A stretch of 64,000 bases of DNA from Amphibalanus amphitrite (GCF_019059575.1 NW_024883395.1:18501-82500); one strand, 5' to 3'. Shown: positions 1 to 11,290, counted from the first letter of the stretch. Translations and numbers: made by a program. Notes: a model not told the origin generated them from the sequence alone.

Positions 1-1035
1 CTAAAGAAGAAATTGTATGGCTATGGAATACGAGGAAGGCTGTTAGACTGGATTTGTGACTTTCTGCACAACCGCCGACAACATGTGACTATAGGAAATA
101 GTACTTCGAATTCAGTGGATATAAAAAGTGGTGTGCCACAGGGTTCTGTTTTGGGTCCAACATTGTTTTTAGTTTATGTCAATGAGCTGCCAACAGAGAT
201 GAAAAGTAGCATAAAAATGTTCGCTGACGACGCCAAAGTGTATCGACCAATCCGACATGATGATGATGTAGCTGCACTACAGGCCGACCTACAAGCTCTG
301 TGTGCATGGTCACTGAAATGGCTACTGAGGTTCAATGTTGCCAAGTGCAAGATAATGCATTGTGGGTTTTCAAACCAACATAACCGGTATTACATGACAG
401 AGAATGGTTCGAATAGAGAACTCAAAGCAACTACCATGGAGCGTGATCTTGGCGTGATAACTACAAGCTCCCTCAAAGCAACTGAACACTGTTATCAAGC
501 AGCCAATAAAGCTTCTTCAGCATTAAGATTACTGAAAATTGCTTTTGCTAGCCTCAACATGAACAACTTTAAGCCATTGTACACATCCTATGTGCGCCCT
601 CATCTTGACTACTGCCTGAGTGCTGTCGGACCCCATTTAATTCAAGATCTTAAAGCCTTAGAGAAAGTTCAACGGCGTGCTTCGAAACTGGTTCGTGAAA
701 TCAAACATCTTCCATACCATCAACGACTGGAAAGGCTGGAACTACCTACCATTGAAGAGAGACTCAGCAGGGGTGATTTGATAGAAGCTTACAAGATCCT
801 AACAGGTAAACTCGCTGTCGATCCAAACCAGTTTTTCGAGAGGAACTTCGATGACAGGACAAGGGGGCACCACCTAAAGCTCGCAAAAAGAAGATGCAGC
901 AGTCAAGCACGGGCCAAATTCTTTGCAAACAGAGTGGTTACTGCCTGGAACAGTTTACCAGAGGAAGTTGTGGCTGCAACATCTACAAACCACTTCAAAA
1001 ATCTGCTGGACCGACATCGGGCTGCGGCACCCTGA
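1..1035 (+). CDS. LINE reverse transcriptase, C-terminal part (partial at window edge)
   Basis: Open from the window edge to a stop at 1035. It encodes the second half of a non-LTR reverse transcriptase. The palm motif GVPQGSVLGPTLF lies near residue 45 and the catalytic FADD near residue 75, followed by thumb-region text (RDLGVI) and a basic C-terminus with the WNSLPEEVV...FKNLLD signature common in CR1/Rex/jockey-like LINEs. No RNase H domain follows. The 5' part, with any endonuclease, lies outside the window. The frame is intact to the stop, so the copy is young or was constrained until recently. It sits inside a TTAA-flanked repeat whose other half should lie left of the window. Clade assignment beyond a CR1/jockey-like group is not secure from this fragment. 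Confidence 0.85.
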   Translation, partial: LKKKLYGYGIRGRLLDWICDFLHNRRQHVTIGNSTSNSVDIKSGVPQGSVLGPTLFLVYVNELPTEMKSSIKMFADDAKVYRPIRHDDDVAALQADLQALCAWSLKWLLRFNVAKCKIMHCGFSNQHNRYYMTENGSNRELKATTMERDLGVITTSSLKATEHCYQAANKASSALRLLKIAFASLNMNNFKPLYTSYVRPHLDYCLSAVGPHLIQDLKALEKVQRRASKLVREIKHLPYHQRLERLELPTIEERLSRGDLIEAYKILTGKLAVDPNQFFERNFDDRTRGHHLKLAKRRCSSQARAKFFANRVVTAWNSLPEEVVAATSTNHFKNLLDRHRAAAP

Positions 1036-1127
1036 CCTGTCATCTTGTCCCAAACCAGTATGATGTGGGTACTGAATAGACTGTGTCTAAACCTAACCCA
1101 CTACATAAACCTAAACCTAAACCTAAC
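1036..1127 (+). repeat. LINE 3' untranslated tail with CCTAAA repeats
   Basis: After the stop, a short 3' region ends in repeated CCTAAA units (about 1086-1127). It runs directly into sequence of the flanking TTAA element at CTAACAG, a string present in both the tail and the target. This microhomology fits target-primed reverse transcription. The tail resembles an arthropod-type telomere repeat but is only a few units long and lies inside a retroelement. Confidence 0.55.
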
Positions 1128-1798
1128 AGTTTTTCGCAAATAACTTTTGATAGAGGCATGCTAGAGCGATGAAAACGCCTTAGATGTGTTCAGCTCGACG
1201 ATACGGATCGACTGATATGCAACATGACCCTTTCCGGTCAGGTCATGACCTTGACCTGAGGTCAAATTTTCAAGTTGACCTTTCAAGGTCAAGTTATAGT
1301 TCATTCGATGCGTCTAGACGAGAGGAACACGACGCCGGTAAAAGTAAGCTCGTACAATGCTTGGGTCAAAAGTTATTGCAGAAAAACTGTTTTCGAAAAA
1401 AAAAATCGGCTATTTTTGCAGTTTTTGCCCCCTGCAGGCAAAACCGTTGACGTAAGGTCAAATCTGAGAGAATTACTCAGAAAGGGCGTTAATAGGGCTA
1501 TCGAAGCGCTTTTCCGCGGCGCTGTAGCTCTATTGGTTCCCGAGTTATGCGTTGGCTTCTTGGAAATTGTCGACATTCGACATGGAAATCGGCGAAATTT
1601 AGCCTTCAATGACCTCTGGTGACCTGACCAAAAAATTGACCGAAGTGATTTCCTCATTATTTTTGACGCTCTTTCGAACGCCGCCTTCCGCGTATCGCTA
1701 CGTGGCCCAGGAGCCGAGTTAGAAAGGGGGGGGTGTTCAAACACCCCCCCCCCATGCAGGGCGTGGAAATCCAGGACCCCCAGCCGGGCGCGGGTTAA
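1122..1798. mobile_element. TTAA-flanked non-autonomous element, family A, right part
   Basis: This segment matches about the last 680 bp of the complete copy at 61678-62871. It ends in the G-run/C-run hairpin (TGTTCAAACA loop) and the terminus GGGCGCGGGTTAA. The first half is missing because the LINE at 1-1127 joins here; it presumably lies left of the window. No coding capacity. Confidence 0.75.
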
Positions 1799-1995
1799 CA
1801 ACAGTTGGTCCAACACCATGGTCCATCAGAGCTGCTCCACAGCAGTTGGTCCATCACAGCTGCTTCACAACAGTTGGTCTACCGCTGCTGATCAAACGCA
1901 ATTGGTCCACTCTAATTGGTTCAAATTATTAGGTCTACAATCACGTGTCTCATTGCTGATAGTGTTTGCAACACGCTCGGAGCACGATGGTAATT
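1799..1995. repeat. Degenerate short tandem repeat (CAGTTGGTCCA-like)
   Basis: Imperfect repeats of roughly 20-25 bp containing CAGTTGGTCCA and CAGCTGCTYCACA variants fill about 1799-1925 between two TTAA elements. The rest of the gap shows nothing recognisable. Confidence 0.5.
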
Positions 1996-3187
1996 TTAAC
2001 CCGCGCCCGGCTGGGGGTCCTGGATTTCCACGCCCTGCTGGGGGGGGGGTTTGAACACCCCCCCCTTCTAACTCGGCTCCTGGGCCACGTAGCGATACGC
2101 GGAAGGCGGCGTTCGAAAGAGCGTCAAAAATAATGAGGAAATCACTTTGGTCAATTTTTTGGTCAGGTCAAAGGTCAGGTCACCAGAGGTCATTGAAGGC
2201 AAAATTTCGCCGATTTCCAGGTCGAATGTCGACAATTTCCAAGAAGCCAACGCATAACTCGGGAACCAATAGAGCTACAGCGCCGCGGAAAAGTGCATTC
2301 GATAGCCCTATTAACGCCCTTTCTGTAAGTTCCCTCAGATTTGACCTAACGTCAACGGTTTTGCCTGCAGGGGGCAAAAACTGCAAAAATAGCCGGTTTT
2401 TTCGGAAACAGTTTTTCTGCAATAACTTTTGACCCAAGCCTTGTACGAGCTTACTTTTACCGGCATCGTGTTCCTCTCGTCAAGACACATCGAATGAGCT
2501 ATAACTTGACCTTGAAGTCAACTTGAAAATTTGACCTCAGGTCAAGGTCATGACCTGACCGGAAAGGGTCATATTGCATATCAGTCGATCCGTATCGTCG
2601 AGCTGAACATATCTAAGGCGTTTTCATTGCTCTAGCATGCCTCTATCAAAAGTTATTTGCGAAAAACTGTTAGATACTATTCGTGACATAAGATGACCTC
2701 AGGGAATAAACAGGGGTCACGGACACCATTTTCATGTTCAGTGTGTCTAAACCACTTGTAATTCAGTGTTTGGGAGTGTTCATAATGTCTTTCGTCCAAA
2801 AGAGGCGCATTTCAATTTTCTCCCATTGACTTATAATGGGGAGGTCGCAAAATTGACCTGACCTTAGGTCATCGATATCAAAATTCCGAGATGAACAGTT
2901 GGTACATGCTATTGCTCTTAGCAATCGCTGAAAGTTTCAAAGCGATCGGTCACTCGGTGTAGCTATGACAGACATTGAAACTTTTTATGAGGTGAGGTCA
3001 CTTGAAGTGACCTGGTGACCTGACCTTGAATGACCTTGGTCTGAAATTTTCACAACATGTGTAGAATTGATGTATGATAAGGTGTACCAGAAACGGCGGC
3101 GCGGAGCGCCGCCGTTTTTGAGATATTCGCGAAAACCCACAAGGGGGGTGTTCAAACCCCCCCCCCCCCCAGCAGGGCGCGGGTTAA
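1996..3187. mobile_element. TTAA-flanked non-autonomous element, family A, complete
   Basis: Runs from TTAACCCGCGCCC to GGGCGCGGGTTAA with the target TTAA at both ends. The piggyBac superfamily shows this duplication and CCC-type ends. Inside each end is a G-run/C-run hairpin, then a hairpin of GGCGGCGC type, then many AGGTCA/TGACCT hexamers, and a central dyad with TCGAATGA/TCATTCGA arms. It is in opposite orientation to the copy at 61678-62871 and nearly the same length. No transposase is encoded, so it depends on an enzyme made elsewhere. Confidence 0.85.
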
Positions 3188-3821
3188 GTTTGAGCTTTGC
3201 AGGCAACGGAATGAAAACAAAACAATCATGGTGAATTGACATTTGACTGTCTCAGCGTCACTTTCAGGGATAATTTCTGGTTGGGTAATGGTTGATTACT
3301 TAATTACGATCCGCGAAATACAGTGTTATTGCAAAATGGAAAAGGAATAACGACTGTTTTGCTCGCTTGAGCAATAACAAGATAGAAATTGTAGGTTGGT
3401 GTGCTTATTTGACTTCTACGAAGACACCAAGTAGTGGTATTGAAAAAGGTTGATTATCGAAAGTTCTCACTATCTATTGAAGCATAGTGGATGAATTGAT
3501 TATTTGTGAGCGTATTCATCAAATACCATGAGAAGCTTTGTACTGTTTCGGAGTTTCGGAGCCCTATGCGGTATAAAGGTAAGGTAAACTAGGATGGCAG
3601 CTGACGTTAACAAAATGTCATAGCGTGATGTGATTCTAAAAAAAAAATGTAAGAGGGGGAACGTACCACCACGAAGGCAAACAAACCATGACGACATCCA
3701 CAACCATAGATCAGCGGCGGCCACTCTCCCCGCATCTCCCCCCCCCCAGTGGCGGACACACACCCAGCATCTCCACCCAAAGAGCAGCCGCCCCAAGCCC
3801 GCTTCCCCCGTAACAACTCAC
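3188..3821 (-). other. Presumed intron sequence of the GPCR gene
   Basis: Begins (minus strand) with the donor GTGAGTT at 3821. No branch point, acceptor or exon for transmembrane segments 6-7 is visible down to position 1, so the intron is probably longer than 3.8 kb and has collected the repeats at 1-3187. The stretch itself shows no recognised repeat. Confidence 0.55.
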
Positions 3822-4644
3822 CTAGCATCCTGACCACAGCACTCCTCGCCGCCAGCACTCCAGCGCTTGTTCTTCCACGAAGACTTGCCCGTGCCACGCA
3901 TCTCCTTAGATGTCTGCGAAGTCTCAACCCGATCTGGATATACAGTAACGTGATGATCAACATCGGCATGAAGAAAAACAGCACCGACGATGCTTCAAAC
4001 ACGTGAGGAAACACCTCACGCACCACCGTACAGCGGCCTTGACTTGGGATGATCCTTCCATCTTCGTCTCGTTCGAACATGATTCCAAACTGAAGAGCGG
4101 GGAACAGCGCACAGAGAAGCGACACCGCCCACACAAGAACGATACATCTGATCGCTCTGGATAGTCCCGAGAAAGTATGTTGCAGAAGGGGATGACAGAT
4201 GGCGAGGTACCGCTCCACAGTGAAGGAGACTATGGTCAGGATGGAGGCGTTGGTGGACGTCTCAGCACAGAGTCCCCGTAAGACGCAGAAGGCTTCTCCG
4301 AAGACATGTTGACCGTGAGGTCGCCAGAAAGAGTACAACTCGAAGGGCAGTCCGGTGATGAGGAGCAAGAGGTCGGAGATGGCCAGGTTTAGGAGATAGT
4401 AGTTGGTCGTCGTGTGCATGTACCCGTTGTGTACGATGGTGATGATGGTCGTGGTGTTGCCCAAGGCGCTGAGGAAGAAGATGACGCCGTAGAGGACCGT
4501 CATAGAGATGACGATATGGAGGGGAGCATGTTCAGGAGCGAGGAGTGTGATGTTGGAGGGGGTGAGGTTGGGAAAGGTGGAGAAGGTGGCGATGTCGTAG
4601 TCGTCGTACGCGGGGAGGGAGGTGGCGTCTGGGGACGAGGACAT
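3822..4644 (-). CDS. Neuropeptide GPCR (neuromedin-U/pyrokinin/CAPA receptor family), first coding exon
   Basis: A class A (rhodopsin-like) receptor exon of 274 codons plus one base. The first in-frame ATG is at 4644 with context CCACCA; the open frame extends further upstream but only from a GTG. Seen: two N-glycosylation sites near residues 26-33, TM1 about 44-69, TM2 with LNLAISDLLLL (85-94), the conserved disulfide cysteines (about 120 and 205), TM3 ending in ERY (144-146, a DRY variant), TM4 about 166-188, TM5 about 216-238, then a basic third intracellular loop. The coding run ends SAVVRML and meets CTAG|GTGAGTT at 3822/3821, a strong phase-1 donor just where relatives enter TM6. The FGEAFCVLRG and FTVERYLAICHP text fits receptors for PRXamide peptides (pyrokinin, CAPA/periviscerokinin, neuromedin U), which act through Gq at the plasma membrane. 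The exact ligand subclass cannot be settled without TM6-7. Confidence 0.88.
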
Positions 4645-5869
4645 TGGTGGTTCGTGAGGTCGGATGGCCGGCTCTTGGTGCGTTTGTCTAGTGAATTTGT
4701 GTTTAGTCACACCGGTCACAGCGGAGGTCGTAATCCGTCTGGGTGATGCGTTGTTCAGCAGCCAGCGTCTTTAGGCCAACATCTTCGGCAAATCACTCCC
4801 AACTTCGCGTGCCAACGTCACGTGATAAACTTCTCCAAACACCACCTTTGAGGATATTCACAACTCTTCTGGCTATTCTCCAGCTACTTCAATCTTACTC
4901 CGCCTTGTAGATCTATTTGGAAAACCAAACACTGGAGGAGAGCAGGAACGTGGCTTTCAACCAGCTGAGCTTTGCGCTTTCAAAAGCTGCTTCAACAAAA
5001 CATGGGCAGGTGACTAGGTTTGAACTGGGTTTCAATGAGAATAAATACGAAGTGCGTCAAAACCCGTCCGTCTCATTTGGATGTATTACAAGAAAGATGC
5101 GATGGTTTCGGAGTGGCCATGTTGACAGTTCTGCGGCAAGAGTACGTTGAGGTTGAGTCCAGTCTCAATAATATATATTGGTATGGAGATACTTGCAGGC
5201 CGCTTATTCAGTCTGGTTTGATGGAAGACAAAGACGTACTCTGAAGACTCTGCCGTGTTTATCTGTAAGAGGAAAAGGACAGTAATTAAAATAAATATAG
5301 CCGTTCTTGACGATGGCGATACACTACGAGAAACTATTGTGCTAGGAAATACTTTTTGAATACCTTTTTGTTTATTAGTGCCGGCAGTAAGAGAGCTGTA
5401 GCAAAGAAAAAGTTTCAAGACTGTGGTCGTCTAACATCCATCGGAAATTAATGATGCGTATTTAACCAACGACATGAAACCAGAAGGTAAGAGTAGCTCG
5501 ATGTTTCTGTAACCATCATCGGTACAAATATTGCCAGACGTCTCAAAATCGCTGAAACAAAACGATTGGTGTTAAAACTTGCAGGAAGACTAAATTATAT
5601 GCAACGTTGCGTCACATAATCTGTGCACTCTGCACTCTGCATAGGCAGCCAGGGTCGCGATTGAAATACCACATATGCGGGCCGCTTCCGCTTTTGCCAG
5701 GAATAATTACGGTTCAGTGCAGAATACTTCCGGTTTGGTGCAGAACGTTTCCGGTTTTTGCAGACCATTTCTAGCTTCATGCGTAACAGCACCCAGTGTG
5801 TGCCATAGCACTGGAAGTGTCGGTGAGCCATTATTCGAGCTGTTTTGGCAGTTTTAGTAGATGGTTTTG
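4645..5869. other. 5' flank or upstream intron of the GPCR, no recognised feature
   Basis: No coding region, transposon end or RNA gene is recognised. Some of this is likely the 5' untranslated region or promoter side of the receptor. Simple CTCTGCA repeats occur near 5625-5640. Confidence 0.4.
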
Positions 5870-6008
5870 CAGGGCTGCGGAGTCGATATATGTTTGGCTT
5901 CTCTGGCTCCGACACCTACCCTATCTTCCAAAATTAGATTCCGAATCGGTCTTCTATTAGAACTGTGACTCTGACCGACAGTGACTCCGACTCTGACTCG
6001 CAGCCCTA
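5870..6008. mobile_element. Possible short hAT-like relic with GGGCTGCGGAGTC ends
   Basis: Starts CAGGGCTGCGGAGTCG and ends with the approximate inverse, CGACTC...GCAGCCCTA, with GACTCC-type simple repeats inside. This terminal type occurs in hAT non-autonomous elements. No clear 8-bp duplication was found, so the call is tentative. Similar GACTCC repeats recur near 6250-6300. Confidence 0.3.
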
Positions 6009-6332
6009 GCATGTTTGCGGAGTCGATAGATGTTCGGTGCCTTGAGGTGACGGAACATCAACAGCTTATTGCCGTTCGGATGCTGTCCGCACAGTTCGCA
6101 CACGATTTCCGTACGGACCGGATGCGACCATAGGGCTCTGTGTTAAATTCCGTACGGACCGCAGGCGTTTCGCATAGTGGACGGCGGCCTTCAAGCTTTA
6201 ACTCCGGCTCCGGCTTCCAAAACATAGACTTCGAATTCGACATCAACTCCGATCAGAGCTGTCGACTCCGACCGACTCCGACTCAGACTCTCGCTCTGAC
6301 ACTAAGCAACACTGCTGTCTTGCCCATGCAGG

Positions 6333-6990
6333 TTAACCCGTGTCCCATGCTGGGGGACACTCCCTGCCTGTGTTTTTTGCAAATATATATATACAAAAAC
6401 AGCGGCGTTTTTTATTTTTAGGGGCTGATCAAGGAATGCTCGACAGTGCCAACTGCCAAGCGATCAATATATCACCGCGGCCAAGACCAGGGAGGGCTGT
6501 AGCATTATTGTTCATCATAGTGGCCCCTTAGAGCCGGCAGCCGCACATGTCACAAACAATCCAGACCCCGGCCAGCGGCCGGCGTCCGCAATCGCCCGGC
6601 CCTACCGCGAGACCTCCACCAAGCCCAACGGGCGTAGGCATATGCGGCGGAACGGGGGGGGGGGGGGGCACCGGGGCACAGTGCCCCCTTTATATTGCCA
6701 TTTTAATATTAGCGCTATGGGCGTTGCATGGGAAGAATGGGAGCCCGAATTGTGAACAAGCCAATCATTGATAATTTTTACTTTGCCTGACGAATGACTG
6801 ACGTCATCAGTGACCTCGAGGTCAATGAAATTAGGTTTCGCTGGACAATTTGTCTCGGACTTTTAGGCGCAATTTGAATTTTGACAACCGGCGGGCCCAG
6901 TAGTTTCAGAGTTAGTAGGGGATGGGGCGATATAGCCCCCTCCACCCATTAGGTTGCGTTATACGCAAACCCCTGTGGGGTGCGGGTTAA
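6333..6990. mobile_element. Candidate degenerate TTAA-flanked element
   Basis: Begins TTAACCCGTGTCCC and ends CCCCTGTGGGGTGCGGGTTAA, with G-run/C-run material near 6652-6690. The ends share only the first bases, so the pairing is uncertain; the right end is clear. It shares its right TTAA with the next element. Confidence 0.35.
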
Positions 6991-9237
6991 CCCTCGCCCT
7001 GGCAGGGCATTTTTCATAACACGGCCTGGCAGGGGGGAGGTTGATGCGACCCCCCCTCGCGATTGGCTTCTATGGCACCTAGAAACACCAAATTTGGTAG
7101 GTAGGTAGGCCCACAGGAGTTCTCGCCCTTGTGCAACCTTGGTTCCTCTAGGTCAATATTTAAGGGGGTTTTGGGGGTATAACCCGCGCCCCACTGGGGG
7201 GGGGGGCTATTCATAGCCCCCTCCCGTTTTTTTTGCAATAACTTCCAAACCACTTGACGTATTCACGCCAAACTTTCAGTACCTTCGGCTGCATCAATTT
7301 AACACCTCGTGTTAAAATTTTAACTTCGTAGCTACCATAGGTCGGCCGGAAATCACGTCAGAGTGACGTCATGTTCGGCCGATTTCGACGCAAAACATTG
7401 AACCACGGCAATCGCTCCCGAGAGCTCAGTTTTTAAGCTAGATCCAATTTCTTTGCATGAAACGACTCAGAATTGACTGCGCTATTAAACTACTGTCTCG
7501 GATTTTCAAAATTTTGAAAATTTTGAAAACTATATATATTAATATTCAAAATTTTTATTTTTATATTTTTTCAAAAAGTTTTTGCCTTTTCGAAAAAAAC
7601 GGAATATATGTGACAGAACGCATGCTTATGACTAACTGTGGCAAGTTTTGGCTTAACCCGCGCCCCAGTGGCGGTCTCGGCCAACTTCGCCCTAGTGGGG
7701 GGGGGGGGGGGGGCATATGTTACCACCCACCTCTAACTCAAAAACTAAGAGGGCTAGAAAGACGCGGTAAAAAGCAGTCGATAGCTCTCAATGCATAAGT
7801 TTGAAAGTATTTCGGCATTTTTCACCTTAGAGCAATATTGGGGTCACCAGAGGTCATCAAAGGTCAAAATTTGCCAATTGTCATTATATTTTTCAGAAAA
7901 TATGCCGCTATCTCAGGAACTATGGTAGCTAGAAAAACACATTGAAAAGCAGTCGATAGCTTTTGAACTCTTCTTTTGATAAGATCAATATCAAAATTGA
8001 ACTCAGGTCAACGGTTTAGCCTCCAGAGGGCAAAAACTCCAAAAATAGCTGTTTTTACGAAAAGTGTTTTTCGACCATAACTTTCGACTCCAAAAAGCCA
8101 CGACATTTCTATTGTCAGAATCGTGTTCCCCTCGCCAAGACGCGTCGAATGAACTATAATTTGACCTTGAAGGGTCAACTTGAAAATTTGACCTCAGGTC
8201 AAGGTCATGACCTGACCGGAAAAGGTCATGTTGCATATCAATCGATGCGTCTCAACAAGACAAACACAATGAGACCATCCCCAGCGTTCTATCTCTTTCC
8301 AATCGCGAGTTATTGGCAAAAAACTGTTTGTAGCCTCAAATGACCTCGGATGACCTTTCTAGAGGCTGTCAGCAAATATTTAGGGGGGTTTATGGGGGTA
8401 TAAATGTAAACATTTCGCTAAAAACAGGTCAAAAGTTTTTCGCTAATAACTTTTGATCTAATTAAGATAGAGCAAAAATAAAAGCACCGGTGAACTCATC
8501 ACGTCAAGGCGCGTCGAATGATATACTTTTAGCTTGCTTAAGTGTACTTAAAGTTTTTCTTAATTTTTAAGTAATTTTTAATTAATTAATTAAGTTCAAG
8601 TTAACCAAATTGCATCATATCGCATATCATTCGATTCGGCTGAGCACCAGGAACACAATGACATCATTTTTAAGCTCTAGCTTCATTATGTGCCAAGTTA
8701 TTGGCAAAAACGTCATTTGACCTCAGTTGCCCACATTTAATCTGACCCTTGGATAAGTACACCAAACAAAGAAGCACCAAGTGACCTGTTGTTAATTACT
8801 ATGGTTTCAAGGCACAAAAGTGATTGAACAAAGCGGATATCTCCAGTATTTTCCGAATTTAGTATTATCCCATAGGCTTAACATTACGACGTAATGACCT
8901 CTAACTGACCTCAGGTCAGTGACCTAAAAAAACGAACTATATGTTATACAACTCGGTGAACTTAGCACATCCTGAAAGTTTGAAGGAAATCAGTCCAAAA
9001 CTGTGAGTTGGACAGATGCAAAAAGAAAATTAAAAATTGACCATGACCTTGTACCGGTTTTTCTGACCTGGTGACCTGACCCAAAATCACCCAGACTTGA
9101 AATTTTCAGGTCATATGTAAAGGGGTTGCCCCATAGGCTGTGCCAAATTTGGCGGCGCTGTGCGCCGCCGTCTTTACGCTATCTTCGAAAAACCTTAGGG
9201 GGGTTGCATCAACCCCCCCTGCCAGGGCGAGGGTTAA
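6987..9237. mobile_element. Mosaic TTAA-flanked element, family B ends with family A-like sequence inside
   Basis: Both ends match the complete family B copy at 60502-61523 (TTAACCCTCGCCCTGGCAGGG and its inverse). Near 7178 the family B sequence is broken by ATAACCCGCGCCCC followed by family A-like text, and a second TTAACCCGCGCCCC start occurs at 7654. Family B resumes near 8370 after repeating about 30 bp of GGGGGTTTTGGGGGTATA-like sequence found on both sides. At least one insertion or ectopic exchange made this mosaic; I could not identify a clean right end for the inner pieces. Confidence 0.7.
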
Positions 9238-9345
9238 ATCACGCTCGCATCAACCGCACGCCCCTCATAAGCGCGGTTGATGCAAGCGCAATCTGAAGCA
9301 TTTGAAAAGGCTCCCACATGCGATTTCCTGACTGCGGAGAGTCTC
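9238..9345. repeat. Partial copy of a foldback MITE
   Basis: Contains the hairpin CGCTCGCATCAACCGC...GCGGTTGATGCAAGCG, then text ending TGCGATTTCCTGA...GTCAGCC. It matches half of the complete MITE at 16682-16865, joined to the end of the mosaic TTAA element. Confidence 0.5.
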
Positions 9346-9830
9346 TGTCAGCCATTGGATCATAACTAGATATGTCAATAGGATACCAACTTTTTGGTGT
9401 ACCGATACCAAACTGACACCAACTTGGTACTTGGCTTTTCAATCTTATTGGTATTTTGTTGGTGTTATATACCCTCACTAATGCATAAGGGGCTGAGAAG
9501 TTGGCAAAAAGTTGGTATTTCCCCCATTCCTGTAATTGACATCACTGATAATAACTACTCACCTTGCGATAGCTCTGCTCTTCTGAAAACACCAGGGCTG
9601 TCCCAACTCCTACCACCCTGTCCCGACTCTGTCCAGGACACTCAACTCTGACACTCTGACTCAGCTCACTCTGACTCACTCTGACTCAGCTCAGCCCAGG
9701 ACACTCAACTCCGACCTCCCTCTCCCGGCTCCGAGAGTGCACTGTCGTTGGCAGCTCGCCCGAGGCTACTTCCTCGCTCCCCCCGCACTCCCTGCGCATG
9801 CGCGTTGGTAATGTGATGTCCAGCAGTCCT
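9346..9830. other. No gene; simple repeats
   Basis: Contains runs of ACTCTG/ACTCAGCTC near 9650-9712 and a stretch of repeated ACCAACTT/TTGGTA words near 9385-9450. Nothing else recognised. Confidence 0.4.
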
Positions 9831-10075
9831 GCCAAAATTGCCAGATGTAATGACCCCCGGCTCCAGACTGGCTTTAGGCTGGCGGAGCAAAAAAAAAATG
9901 ACGGAGGCATGCGGGAACGATGGAACAATTGTAGGGGTTTTTCCCTGCGCTCTTTGGCTTCAGCGCGGGTTTTCCCCTTTCCAATAGGTGGCAGGTTTTT
10001 TGTTATTGAGGTTTTCCCCTGACCAATACACCCCACACCAGTACACTGACACCCCACACCAGTACACTGACACTC
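9831..10075 (+). repeat. Fragments shared with the 3' region of the long LINE
   Basis: Two modules recur near the LINE at 52990-57492. The first (9831-9898) starts CCAAAATTGCCAGATG, carries the stem-loop GACTGGCTTTAGGCTGGC and ends in an A-run; it matches 57424-57492. The second (about 9925-10075) has the hairpin GCGCTCTTTGGCTTCAGCGC and ACACCAGTACACTGACAC; it matches 57096-57235. The order is swapped here, so these are probably 5'-truncated LINE tails or a dependent SINE. Confidence 0.5.
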
Positions 10076-10408
10076 ACAGTAGTACAATAAAATGCATATC
10101 AATGAAATGCAGTGCAATGTAACCCAATACAACACTAGTACAACATAATGCACTGATATCCACTATCGGTTGGTCATCTTTAATCATGCATGACCGTCAT
10201 GACTACGAAGAGCTCTTAGAGCTGCCGTTTCATCAGAGTAGCAATTCTCTCGCAAACCCTTCACATACAACACGCTGAGAAAACAACTCTTTGAACGCTC
10301 TTTTCACCAAATTGTGTTTCTCTCCAAACCGCATCACACAGCAGCACTGAGAAACCTCGCTACACCCCACCGGTCTGGAAGGCTTCGCCTCAGTCTCTCG
10401 TGCTCCCT

Positions 10409-11041
10409 TGTGGTGCTGTGGGGCTGTTCACCACATATCAGTGACTGGATTTTACGTTAATCAGAAATGGAGAATATCAACCTGGTGCGTGTTCCAAAAA
10501 TTCAATCAGTTCGATCCAAACGGCCCCAAGTAAAAGAATTAATTAAAAGAGCGGGTTGTTATATTTAAATTACCAAAACGAAGTCAAAAACCAAAACAGC
10601 GAATCAGACAATGGAGCGACGAAGAGACGAGAATGAAATCCAAATTTGCCAAATATGCCCTGCCTAATCTAAGTTATAAATCCCGGACAGAACGGGCCAA
10701 ATCGCGGAGCCAGACGTGACGCGTCTGCTCGGGCCAAGAGCTCGGCCAGAAGTCCCGGGGTAGCGCGCGGCCCGACGCAGCGGGCCGGGTCCAGACATGC
10801 GCAGAAGCACTCGGACACCACGTGGCTGCCGATCGGAGCGCGGATTGGTCACTGGCCGACGCACTGCGGCAGCGCAGGCCGCAGACACGCGGTCGCATCG
10901 TGATGGGACAAAGTTCACGAACAGACACGTCCTGGGCCGCCCCCCCAGCGCCGGGGCGGGGTAGCGACGTCACAAGTCGGCGCGCGAATCGGTCTGCGCC
11001 GGGAACTCCCGTGCCGGCCGGCGACACACGTGGTTACCACA
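10409..11041 (-). repeat. 3' LTR of the gypsy element
   Basis: Read on the minus strand it starts TGTGGTAACC and ends CAGCACCACA, giving a short TGTGGT...ACCACA terminal inverted repeat. It differs from the other LTR by little more than one C in a C-run. It is preceded on the plus strand by the duplicated CCCT. Confidence 0.93.
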
Positions 11042-11094
11042 GTACTCACCGCCTCAGCGCGGAGCGCATACACGATAAGCCAAAACAATCACTT

Positions 11095-11250
11095 TTCACA
11101 TCACTCGGTGCGCGACGCGATCGACACTTCACTGCGCGACGCAATAATCACTACACTGTACGGCGCAACGCAATTGTCACTGCACGGTCCTGCGCGACGC
11201 AAGAATCACTACACCGCGCGACGCAGTTATCACTTCACTGTCGGCGCCAT
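11095..11250. repeat. Minisatellite between pol and the 3' LTR
   Basis: About four imperfect copies of a 30-40 bp unit built on GCGCGACGCAATAATCAC / CACTNCACTG. It lies in the untranslated stretch between the pol stop and the LTR, just upstream of where the polypurine tract should be. Confidence 0.6.
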
Positions 11251-11290
11251 GCGATCAGGATCGTCCTCGAACGCACGTACGCGGGCGCAC

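Noticed and set aside
1086-1127. Internal telomere repeat
   Set aside because: Only a few CCTAAA units, located exactly at a LINE 3' end.
4645-4719. Upstream extension of the GPCR frame from 4719
   Set aside because: It begins with GTG and lacks conserved residues; the ATG at 4644 with CCACCA context is the better start.
4414-4746. Gly/Asp-rich plus-strand frame over the GPCR
   Set aside because: Antisense shadow of the receptor exon.
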